Source: Rhodospirillum sp. | GTDB lineage: Bacteria; Pseudomonadota; Alphaproteobacteria; Rhodospirillales; Rhodospirillaceae | Reading direction: 5' to 3' | Assembly (NCBI GenBank): GCA_021741145.1 | Contig: JAIOYK010000045.1 | Location: forward strand, 1-46,104 | Length of the DNA stretch: 46,104 nucleotides | Shown here: piece after piece, positions 14,942 through 22,273 of the stretch | Layout: every line of letters starts with the position of its first letter | How positions within the stretch are numbered: position 1 is the stretch's first letter | Position numbers and translations under genes: made by a program | Notes under the pieces: model-generated | The model's input: only the letters and a program-made list of their open reading frames with translations | The model's database searches: none | What the model was told of the DNA's origin: nothing

Positions 14942-17097
14942 AGCGATCGATACCTCTGCTCCTCTCCCTAGCCGTTCTCTCCACTCCGGCCTTCGCGCAA
15001 ACCACGGCCCAAACCACGGCCCAAACCACGGCCAAGACGGCAACCGCCGCCAATCCCGCCATCAGCACCGAGGACTTGGTGCGCAAGGTCAAGATCGTCA
15101 CCCAACCCCGTCAGACCATCGACGTGCCGGAGAACGAACCGATCCCATTGGACATGGGCCTGGTGGAAGTCCCCGGGGCCAGTCCGGACCTCCTTGAGGG
15201 CGTCACGGCCAAGGCCTACACCCGCTATGTGAAGGTCGATGGCGACAAGGTCGGTCAGCTCGTGCTGACCGCCGTGACCAAGTCCGGCAAGGTGGAGAGC
15301 CTGAACTCCGCCGAGTTCGTCGCCCAGTTCAATCTGAAGACCACCGCCCTCCCCGACGGTGGACTGGTCATCGAGGGCAACCAGGAGGAAATGATCGCCG
15401 CCCTGAAGCGGCTGCAAGAGGAGGACAAGACGGACGACAAGGAGCGTCAGACCGCATCCTCCGACAGCGGTCACCAGGCCTCGGCCAACGGGGCCAGTTC
15501 CAACGACGAGGCCGCGGGTTATACCTCGCCCGATGCCGTCGACACGACGGCGGAGGAAGACGGCGGAGAAGACACCACCACCGCCACGATCACCACGGAC
15601 GGGTGCGCGATCCGCGTCGACCTGGCCCAGATGAAGGCGGTCCAGCAAAGCCGGGTGGAAATCACCAATGGGGAGGGAACCACCACCTCCGAATGCGAGG
15701 ACGGCAACGAAAGCTATCTCATCCAGCGCGGCTCGGCGACCTGTTCGGATATCGTCGACCTGGAAGGCCGGACGGCCACGGCGGCCTATCTGCTCTACTA
15801 CGTCGACCCGGATGGATCCCGGATAGAGGTCCAGGGCTGTAAAGCCGATTCGGAACAGGTCTTCCCCATCGAGGAGGAGACGGGCGGTTGCCCGGTTCAT
15901 CTGGACTACGCCGCCATGACGGCGGTTCCGCAAACGGTCCTGGCCTACAAGAACGCCAACAACGCCACGGTGGAGGTCCGGAACTGCCAGCCCTCGGAGA
16001 CCACGGAAGCCGTCGACATTTCAGAGACCACGGATGGGTGTTCCATCCGCCACGACTTCCCCACTGGGACGTCGTTTCAAATGGCGAAGTACATTTATAC
16101 CATGGAGGGCGTGACCTATCAGGCCGGTGAGTGCCACGATGACGGCACCCAGTACAAGCACACCGTGGTGTACGAAGCCAATGGCGGCATGATCTGCACC
16201 CCCATCGTCGATCTCGACACGGGCACCGCGACGCTGGCAAGCCGCGTCAAGATCACCGTCGACGGCGGCGACCAGTACATCACCGAATGCAAACCGGACA
16301 CGGACGGCAACGCGATTATCGCCACAACGGACGGCTGCACCGACCCCGCGAATTGGACCCACGACCTGGACGCGGGTGTGAGTTACGCCCAGGAACGGTT
16401 CTATTATGTCCGGACCAACGGCAAGAAAGAATACGTCACCAACTGCCAATCCTCGGCGGTGACCTATCGCCACCAAATCGAGATCACCGACTGGCAGGAC
16501 CACGACGGCGAGCTCTACGCCTACCGCCTGTCCACCGTCTATATTGATAGCCCGGCGGGCCGGTATGACATTCGCGAGAACGTGGTCCTCACCGGGACCG
16601 AACAGATGCCCTACACCTTTCAGCGAACGGGCACTGTTCCCACGGGCAAGGTGACCTATCAGGGGTGCTACAAATACGCCGCGACCTCCGCCGTGGAATA
16701 CTACCTCCGTCCCGACGGCAGTGAATATTCCCGCACGGTCGGCGCGGGCACGCCCGATGGTCCAACCAACGTGTGTTCGGAACAGATCGTGTCCAACCAA
16801 AAGATCAAGTCCGGTGTCTGGTCCGCCGCGAGCGGAACCGAAACCCAATCCGGAACCTACTACTTCTATGGCCCCATGTACGCCTACGTATACAAGTACC
16901 AGACGACAAATACGGTTACCGGAGCCGTGATCAGCACGCGCTGCGCCTGGAACGGCAGTGCCACGGCCGAGAAGTCAACCGCGGGAAACGATCTGGCCTC
17001 CCGAGCGCAAGCGTGGTTGTCGTCGAGTTCCGGCGGAATATGCACGGGGGTGGGCGGCACCTGCCAGTACGTGTCCCTGTCGCCCTGTCCCTTCTGA
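14938..17097 (+). CDS. Large exported protein with six Cys-bounded repeats
   Basis: A 719-residue protein with a clear signal peptide (cleavage after AFA, residue 20) followed by QTTA tetrapeptide repeats. Residues 40-170 form a separate domain; an acidic, disordered stretch follows to about 215. Residues 223-503 contain six tandem repeats of about 45-55 residues. Each opens with a Cys (GCAIRVD, TCSDIVD, GCPVHLD, GCSIRHD, ICTPIVD, GCTDPAN), has a run of strand-like sequence with aromatic residues, and closes with a second Cys (SEC, QGC, RNC, GEC, TEC, TNC). The C-terminal 200 residues carry further Cys and many Tyr. The two Cys of each unit could form disulphide bonds after export. Lying between virB10 and virB11, it is probably a surface or pilus-associated component, perhaps an adhesin. 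No named family recognised. Confidence 0.75.
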   Translation: MKRSIPLLLSLAVLSTPAFAQTTAQTTAQTTAKTATAANPAISTEDLVRKVKIVTQPRQTIDVPENEPIPLDMGLVEVPGASPDLLEGVTAKAYTRYVKVDGDKVGQLVLTAVTKSGKVESLNSAEFVAQFNLKTTALPDGGLVIEGNQEEMIAALKRLQEEDKTDDKERQTASSDSGHQASANGASSNDEAAGYTSPDAVDTTAEEDGGEDTTTATITTDGCAIRVDLAQMKAVQQSRVEITNGEGTTTSECEDGNESYLIQRGSATCSDIVDLEGRTATAAYLLYYVDPDGSRIEVQGCKADSEQVFPIEEETGGCPVHLDYAAMTAVPQTVLAYKNANNATVEVRNCQPSETTEAVDISETTDGCSIRHDFPTGTSFQMAKYIYTMEGVTYQAGECHDDGTQYKHTVVYEANGGMICTPIVDLDTGTATLASRVKITVDGGDQYITECKPDTDGNAIIATTDGCTDPANWTHDLDAGVSYAQERFYYVRTNGKKEYVTNCQSSAVTYRHQIEITDWQDHDGELYAYRLSTVYIDSPAGRYDIRENVVLTGTEQMPYTFQRTGTVPTGKVTYQGCYKYAATSAVEYYLRPDGSEYSRTVGAGTPDGPTNVCSEQIVSNQKIKSGVWSAASGTETQSGTYYFYGPMYAYVYKYQTTNTVTGAVISTRCAWNGSATAEKSTAGNDLASRAQAWLSSSSGGICTGVGGTCQYVSLSPCPF

Positions 17098-17107
17098 GGG
17101 GACGGCC

Positions 17108-18076
17108 ATGACCGCCCTTCCTGTTCCCCTCCCAATCATCAATCCCGTGTTGCGGCGCCTTCTGGCGCCGCTGCACAGCCACTATGGCTCCCTGGAGACC
17201 GTCGAGATCCGCATGAACCGCCCCGGCCTCGTAACCAGCGAGCGTCGGGGCGAGGGCAAGCGCCAGGTCGAGGACCCGGCGCTGACCCTGTCGACCCTCG
17301 AAACCATGGGCAAGGCGTTGGCGAACCCCAACGGCATCAAATTCGACGGCGACCAGCATCCCAAACTGTCCTGTGTCCTGCCCGGGGGGCACCGCTTTGA
17401 ACTCCTGGTCGGGCCGTCGGTGCAATCGGGCCTGTCGCTCGCCATCCGCTGCAAGCACCCCTTCACCCCCACCTGGGAGCAGGCGGGGATCACCCCAAAA
17501 GTCCATGCCTACCTGGTCGAGGCCATGGCGCGGGAAGCGAACATGATCATCTCCGGGGCCACCAACACCGGAAAGACCACACTGCTCAACATGCTGCTCA
17601 GTGAAATTGACGCGTCACGCCGGGTGGTGGCTCTGGAGGATACGCCGGAACTTCACCTGGACCGCTTCTGGGATGGCGTCGGTCTGCTGGCCGCGCGCGA
17701 GGCGGACACGAGCATCGGCATGCTCACCTGGCGCCAGCTCTACGACCACCTGATGCGGATCACGCCCGATCACATCCTCTTCGGCGAGATCTCCACCCAA
17801 AACGCCTTCGCCGCCCTGGCCGCCCTGAACTCGGGCGTCACCGGGTTCATGTGCACCATCCATGCGGAGAGCCCACACCAGGCCATCCACAACAAGTTCG
17901 ACCAGAACATCGCCTGGTCCGGAGAGACCATGAGCCGGGTGCCAGAGTTCCTCGCGGGTCTGGTGGACGTGGTGGTGCAGATCAAGCGCTCCTCGGACGG
18001 CTACCGCCGGGTGACGGACATTTATGAACCCCGGAACGACCGCTTCGTCCTGAAAGACGGGAAGGAGGTGATATGA
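17108..18076 (+). CDS. virB11: VirB11/TrbB hexameric ATPase
   Basis: The start is ATG 17108 with AGGGGA upstream, ten bases after the preceding stop; the product is 322 residues. Walker A (GATNTGKTT) is at residues 150-158, the Asp-box-like VVALEDTPELHL follows, and the Walker B region ends in GEIST (E227). TIHAES matches the conserved THA motif. Two usual residues are changed: the GE(V/L)R arginine is replaced by Ser, and the GH of the His-box is GV (LNSGVTG). VirB11 proteins work with VirB4 and the coupling protein at the inner membrane. The gene overlaps the next start (ATGA). Confidence 0.88.
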   Translation: MTALPVPLPIINPVLRRLLAPLHSHYGSLETVEIRMNRPGLVTSERRGEGKRQVEDPALTLSTLETMGKALANPNGIKFDGDQHPKLSCVLPGGHRFELLVGPSVQSGLSLAIRCKHPFTPTWEQAGITPKVHAYLVEAMAREANMIISGATNTGKTTLLNMLLSEIDASRRVVALEDTPELHLDRFWDGVGLLAAREADTSIGMLTWRQLYDHLMRITPDHILFGEISTQNAFAALAALNSGVTGFMCTIHAESPHQAIHNKFDQNIAWSGETMSRVPEFLAGLVDVVVQIKRSSDGYRRVTDIYEPRNDRFVLKDGKEVI

Positions 18077-18948
18077 CGACGGAGATCCAAACCATTCTCG
18101 ATCCCCACACGGCCCTTGGCTTGGTTCTGGGTTGGTTGACGGAGACCTTTCCGGCCACGGCTTCCACCCCCGTGGAGCCGTTCATGGTTCCCCTCGTCTC
18201 GAGCGGCATTGTCTTCTATGGGATGCGGCTGGTGATCCTCGGTCACCACGGGACCACCAGCCGCTTCGTTCCCACGCGGGCCGTTCTACTGGCGTTCCTT
18301 TCCGCGATTTGTCTGATAGCCGCCGATGCCTATCTCGCGGACCATGGCCTCGCCCGCATTTCCAATGTGGCTCTGTTGACCGTCCCCGCCATGGCCATTG
18401 GATACGTGGCGGCGCACGCGGTCCTTTCCTTGACGGTCGGGCTCCTCGGTTCCCTTCAAAGCCCAGAGGAGCGCTTGGTGTCATGGATCTGCGGCGCCTG
18501 GCGCGCCCGCTTCGGCAAGGCGGAAGAGACCCAAGTTCAAGACGAAGTGCCAACCGAGCCGACCCTGCTGACACCCATCGAGAACGCGGCACTGGCTTCC
18601 AGCGTTTGGGAGCGCATGAACCAGATCTACTACCTCGGCAAGTTGAGCACCTTGGAGACGTCCTTGAGATACCACGGTATCCGACTGGTCAAACGCTCGG
18701 ATAAACCCAGTCCCTACCCGATTGACGATGGCATGGCACGGATCCTTGCCCAGGACATGTGGAACCAAGATTCACGCTACTTGAGGCCATCGATGCCCGA
18801 GGGTGAGCGGCGGGATTTGTGGGACCAAGCGTGGAACGATGGAGCGCCCCAGGCCTGTCTCGATGAATTTCTCCGCTGCCTCGCGGACCTGGGCGTCTTT
18901 CCGGAATTCTACCCCGTGCACACACCGAACGGGGAGAAGGCGCGATGA
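18073..18948 (+). CDS. Unknown membrane protein with soluble C-terminal domain (291 aa)
   Basis: No family recognised. It starts at ATG 18073 (overlap with the virB11 stop). The first half holds about four hydrophobic segments (roughly residues 35-56, 70-90, 100-120 and 120-138). The second half (from about 150) is polar, with conserved-looking blocks such as WERMNQIYYLGKLSTLETSL and LAQDMWNQDSRYLRPSMPEG. It ends four bases inside the next gene. Position between virB11 and the coupling protein suggests a link between the channel base and TraG, but this is inference. Confidence 0.65.
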   Translation: MTTEIQTILDPHTALGLVLGWLTETFPATASTPVEPFMVPLVSSGIVFYGMRLVILGHHGTTSRFVPTRAVLLAFLSAICLIAADAYLADHGLARISNVALLTVPAMAIGYVAAHAVLSLTVGLLGSLQSPEERLVSWICGAWRARFGKAEETQVQDEVPTEPTLLTPIENAALASSVWERMNQIYYLGKLSTLETSLRYHGIRLVKRSDKPSPYPIDDGMARILAQDMWNQDSRYLRPSMPEGERRDLWDQAWNDGAPQACLDEFLRCLADLGVFPEFYPVHTPNGEKAR

Positions 18949-19184
18949 CCCCCGAGATCAACGAAAGCCTCACGGTCATCCAGTGGATCGTGACCACCGC
19001 CTCGATCACGGGGGCCGCAGCCCTGATTGGCGCGCAAATCGTCAGGAATCGGGCCGTGAAAGACAATAGGAAGGCAATCATTTTCGGGATCGGACTTGTC
19101 GCCGTCGGCGTCCTATCCCTGATCACGACGCTTCTGTCCATGGCGCTTGGAGCCGCTCTGGTCTTCGGGTGGATCGCCCCATGA
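18945..19184 (+). CDS. Small two-span membrane protein (79 aa)
   Basis: It starts at ATG 18945, overlapping the previous stop. Two hydrophobic helices (about 11-33 and 43-76) are separated by a basic loop RNRAVKDNRK. Size and topology resemble small pilin-like or VirB3-like proteins, but no family motif is visible and there is no signal peptide. It overlaps the next gene by four bases. Function unknown. Confidence 0.6.
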   Translation: MTPEINESLTVIQWIVTTASITGAAALIGAQIVRNRAVKDNRKAIIFGIGLVAVGVLSLITTLLSMALGAALVFGWIAP

Positions 19185-19873
19185 CCCGTATCTCAAACAC
19201 CGAAAATACTTGGCGAAGCAGGCCGGTCGATCCTCGGATCAAACCCCTTGTCGACGCCATGAACGCCACGGGACGGATCCAGACGATTGCCTCATGCGAA
19301 GGACATTGGAACCGCTACAGCACACCGTACGTCTACTTCCACTGTTCCACGAAAACAGCCTCGGAGATTCATTCAAACCTGAACAATCTCCGAGACACGC
19401 AATGCCTGACATATTACTGGGGAATCGTCGGACTTTTTAATGAAGACGCGAAGCTTTGTTTTCGTATTCAAGCTGGTGAACTGGAACCCCCTCTCGGACT
19501 AGGACGAACGCTCTGGCATTTCCTATTCAAGCGCACTCAAATCGACGCCGACTTGCAGGCATTGACATTTCTGTTTTCACATTCCCTGCAACATGCTGAA
19601 GACCGGATCATACACTCCTGTCCGCCAGAGGTAGAACGTTCCACCGATAAGACAAACAAAACCAAGGAGCATATATCTTCTATTCTTTCGCTTTATCTTT
19701 CCAATTGGGTCTTTTGTGTTGCAGCTGGGGCAAGGACCATCCGCATCCGAAGCCAAAGGTGCGGCACAAACACGACAAGAAAGAAGAGTCGCCAAGGATT
19801 TCACTCCAATCAGAGAAAAGGGAGACAAACTCTATCAGAGATTTTGAATGAATCAAAGGAGGCCCGTCCATGA
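19181..19873 (+). CDS. Unknown protein with an ASCEGH motif
   Basis: It starts at ATG 19181 (ATGA overlap) and has 230 residues. The N-terminal 140 residues look natural: PVDPRIKPLVDAMNATGRIQ followed by TIASCEGHW and TPYVYFHC, a pattern found in small uncharacterised proteins of mobile elements. The C-terminal 95 residues are less convincing and lie opposite a zinc-ribbon membrane gene on the minus strand (19577-19828). The stop overlaps the traG start (ATGA), so the frame is kept to the end. GC falls in the second half, which suggests an insertion there. Confidence 0.55.
   Translation: MTRISNTENTWRSRPVDPRIKPLVDAMNATGRIQTIASCEGHWNRYSTPYVYFHCSTKTASEIHSNLNNLRDTQCLTYYWGIVGLFNEDAKLCFRIQAGELEPPLGLGRTLWHFLFKRTQIDADLQALTFLFSHSLQHAEDRIIHSCPPEVERSTDKTNKTKEHISSILSLYLSNWVFCVAAGARTIRIRSQRCGTNTTRKKSRQGFHSNQRKGRQTLSEILNESKEARP
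19577..19828 (-). CDS. Zinc-ribbon plus transmembrane protein on the antisense strand
   Basis: Up to 83 residues, starting at TTG 19828 or at a later in-frame GTG; no strong ribosome site was found. Residues 18-37 hold two Cys pairs (CRVC and CPSC) in the typical short zinc-ribbon arrangement, with the familiar KDPIG after the second pair. Then comes a basic stretch KIKRKNRRY and one membrane helix (about 52-70). Zinc ribbon plus membrane anchor is a common small-protein architecture, so this strand is very likely coding. It lies wholly inside the 3' part of the plus-strand gene 19181-19873 in an AT-richer patch. Its role is unknown. Confidence 0.62.
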   Translation of the reverse strand: MSPFSLIGVKSLATLLSCRVCAAPLASDADGPCPSCNTKDPIGKIKRKNRRYMLLGFVCLIGGTFYLWRTGVYDPVFSMLQGM

Positions 19874-21642
19874 CCCGCCTCCTCCTTCCCGTCGTTTTCC
19901 TCTCCGGTCTGGCCCTGATCCTGGCCCAATGGCATTGGGAAAACGGGTTTCTGCCCTTGGATCCCCGCTGGTGGACCTGGCTCGCGAAAACCATCCGGAT
20001 CACCGGCACCCTGCCCGACGGGATGCTCTATCCGGTTTGGTGGACGGGCGCCGGGAGCATTGTCGCCATGCTCATCGTCCTCTTCATCGCCAGCCGCGCC
20101 AGCTCCTCCACGGTCACCGGGGGCCGGAACCAGGACGAGCTCCATGGGTCGGCCAAATGGGCCAAGCGGAGCGACGTCGCCAAGGCGGACCTTTTCACCA
20201 AGCGGGGCGTTGTCGTCGGTGGTTGGCCCGGACTCTTCCGCACCAAGACCCTGCGCCACGACGGTCCTGAGCATGTGATGGCCTTCGCCCCGACCCGGTC
20301 CGGCAAGGGCGTCGGGTTGATCCTTCCGACCCTCCTGTCCTGGACCCATTCGGCCATGATTCTGGACATCAAGGGCGAGAACTACGCCCTGACGGCGGGA
20401 TGGCGGGCGGACCAGGGGCAGAGGATCCTCCGGTTTGAACCGACAGCGGAGACCGGAAGCGTCCGCTTCAATCCGCTCGCCGAGGTGCGAACCGGCACCG
20501 GTCGGGACATCGCCGATTGTCAGAACATCGCCTCCATGATCGTCGATCCCGAGGGCAAGGGGCTGAAGGACTACTGGATGCAGGAGGGCTGGTCCTGGCT
20601 CTCGGTGATGATCCTCCATGTCCTCTACCGGGTCCAAAAGGAGGAAAAGCGGGTCGCCAACCTCTCCGACGTGCAGGCCTTCGCCTCGGCGGCCGCGAAT
20701 GACGACGGAAGCGAAGACGGGGAAGCCGACGCGAGTTTCATCAACCTGCTCCAGGACATGATGGACTACGACCACGGCGTCGACCATGTGAACCACGAGG
20801 TGCGCCGGGGGGCCTCGCGCATGAAGATCAAGGCGGGGCAGGAACGGTCCGGCGTCCATTCCTCGGGCACCGTCCAGCTCGGGCTTTATGGGGATCCCAT
20901 TGTCGCGCGCAACGTGGAAACCTCGGACTTCCGCCTGGACGACCTGATGAAAGGAGAGGCCCCGGCGTCTCTCTATCTCGTCATCCAACCCTCCGACATC
21001 GACCGCCTCCGTCCCCTGGTCCGCGTGGTCCTCAATCTGTTCCTCCGCCGCCTGACCGAGGGTATGCAATTCGAGGGCGGACGAAGCGTGGCCAACTACA
21101 AGCACCGCATGCTGCTGATGCTCGATGAGTTCACCAGCATCGGCAAGCTGGAGATCTTCGAGCAGTCCCTGGCCTTCATGGCCGGGTATGGGCTGAAGGC
21201 CTTCATCATCGTCCAGGACCTCACCCAGCTCCAGAAGGCCTATGGGCGGGAAAATTCCATCATGGCCAACTGCCATGTGCGCTTGGCCTATGCCCCAAAC
21301 ACCATCGAGACAGCACGGACGCTGTCGGACATGACCGGGAAGACCACCGTGGTCCAGCGCAAGCGCTCCCGCTCGGGCCGTTTGGGGGAACTGGGCTCGG
21401 TCTCCGACAGCCTCAATGAGACCAGCCGCCCCCTGCTCACACCCGACGAATGCATGCGTCTGAAGGCCCTGCGCAAGGACCGGCAGGGGGAGACCCTGCC
21501 GGGCGACATGCTGATTTTCGTCGCCGGATCCGCGCCAATCCTGGGGCGCCAGGCCCTCTATTTCCAGAGCCGCGCGCTCCTGAAGCGCGCCCGCATGGCG
21601 CCGCCCTCCGCCCCAACACCTGACATCGAGGAGACATCATGA
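19870..21642 (+). CDS. traG: TraG/VirD4 coupling protein
   Basis: A 590-residue membrane ATPase that links relaxosome and channel. Two N-terminal membrane segments (about 3-20 and 55-75) are followed by Walker A PTRSGKGVGLILPTLL (K146) and by Walker B MLLMLDEFTSIGKL (D419-E420). MILDIKGENY, FINPLAEVR-like and NCHVRLAYAPN blocks are also typical of TraG. Length is slightly below the 600-650 usual for IncP TraG, mainly at the C-terminus. It is followed by an XRE gene with a four-base overlap. Confidence 0.95.
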   Translation: MTRLLLPVVFLSGLALILAQWHWENGFLPLDPRWWTWLAKTIRITGTLPDGMLYPVWWTGAGSIVAMLIVLFIASRASSSTVTGGRNQDELHGSAKWAKRSDVAKADLFTKRGVVVGGWPGLFRTKTLRHDGPEHVMAFAPTRSGKGVGLILPTLLSWTHSAMILDIKGENYALTAGWRADQGQRILRFEPTAETGSVRFNPLAEVRTGTGRDIADCQNIASMIVDPEGKGLKDYWMQEGWSWLSVMILHVLYRVQKEEKRVANLSDVQAFASAAANDDGSEDGEADASFINLLQDMMDYDHGVDHVNHEVRRGASRMKIKAGQERSGVHSSGTVQLGLYGDPIVARNVETSDFRLDDLMKGEAPASLYLVIQPSDIDRLRPLVRVVLNLFLRRLTEGMQFEGGRSVANYKHRMLLMLDEFTSIGKLEIFEQSLAFMAGYGLKAFIIVQDLTQLQKAYGRENSIMANCHVRLAYAPNTIETARTLSDMTGKTTVVQRKRSRSGRLGELGSVSDSLNETSRPLLTPDECMRLKALRKDRQGETLPGDMLIFVAGSAPILGRQALYFQSRALLKRARMAPPSAPTPDIEETS

Positions 21643-22046
21643 CCCGGTCACCCCAATCCCATCCCCACCCCGTCGACCGCCATGTCGGACACCGCATCCA
21701 GGCCCGCCGCAAGACCTGTGGCCTGACCCAATCTCAATTGGCCGACGCCCTGGGGATCTCCATGCAACAGGTCCAGAAGTACGAGACCGCCTTCAACCGA
21801 ATCAGCGCCAGCCGCCTTTACGAGATATCCCAAGTCCTGGCCGTACCGGTCGGCTTTTTCTTCGAGGGCCTCCCCCCCGAACCCGGGGATGAAACCCTGG
21901 ACCACCCGCAGGACGACGATCCTCTCTTTCGCCCCGAAACCGTGGAACTCCTTGGACTGTTCGTGGGACAGCCCATGGAGGTCCAGTCGGCACTCTTGCG
22001 CCTTTTTCACACCATGGATCCCACCAGAACCGGAGTTTCCCAATGA
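21639..22046 (+). CDS. XRE-family DNA-binding regulator
   Basis: A 135-residue protein. The helix-turn-helix lies at about residues 18-72: VGHRIQARRKTCGLTQSQLA, then LGISMQQVQKYE, then SASRLYEISQVLAVPVGFFF. This is the form common in alphaproteobacterial repressors. The C-terminal half is acidic. It overlaps traG and the next gene by four bases each, so it is made with the transfer operon and may feed back on it. No operator could be assigned to it. Confidence 0.88.
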   Translation: MTRSPQSHPHPVDRHVGHRIQARRKTCGLTQSQLADALGISMQQVQKYETAFNRISASRLYEISQVLAVPVGFFFEGLPPEPGDETLDHPQDDDPLFRPETVELLGLFVGQPMEVQSALLRLFHTMDPTRTGVSQ

Positions 22047-22273
22047 CCAATACCCGCAAATTCCCCGATACCGGCATTCCCTTGGAAGCAGAGGAGCTGG
22101 ATGCGGAGGAGATGAAGTCGGCCATCCGTACCATTGACCGACTGGCCGAGGACGGCCCCGTCGCCGTCGATCCGGACATCGCCGACGCCATGGGCGCCTT
22201 TCGCGAGGAGGCCCTCACCCCCGAGGACGCCCTGGACAGCCTGTTCGACGGGGAGGATCCCGCCAATGGCTGA
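22043..22273 (+). CDS. Small acidic protein sharing a motif with the relaxase
   Basis: A 76-residue, strongly acidic protein, probably helical or disordered. Residues 49-60 read AMGAFREEALTP followed by EDALDSL. The same motif, AMGAF then acidic residues then AL/SL and (E/A)D, occurs three times in the relaxase TraI (near residues 538, 574 and 816). This suggests a shared binding partner or a regulatory mimic of TraI. The stop overlaps the start of the large ArdC-primase gene by eight bases. No family recognised. Confidence 0.65.
   Translation: MTNTRKFPDTGIPLEAEELDAEEMKSAIRTIDRLAEDGPVAVDPDIADAMGAFREEALTPEDALDSLFDGEDPANG

Noticed and set aside
15000-15036. 12-bp tandem repeat encoding QTTA units after the signal peptide
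   Set aside because: A short in-frame slippage repeat in a disordered linker; ordinary for exported proteins.
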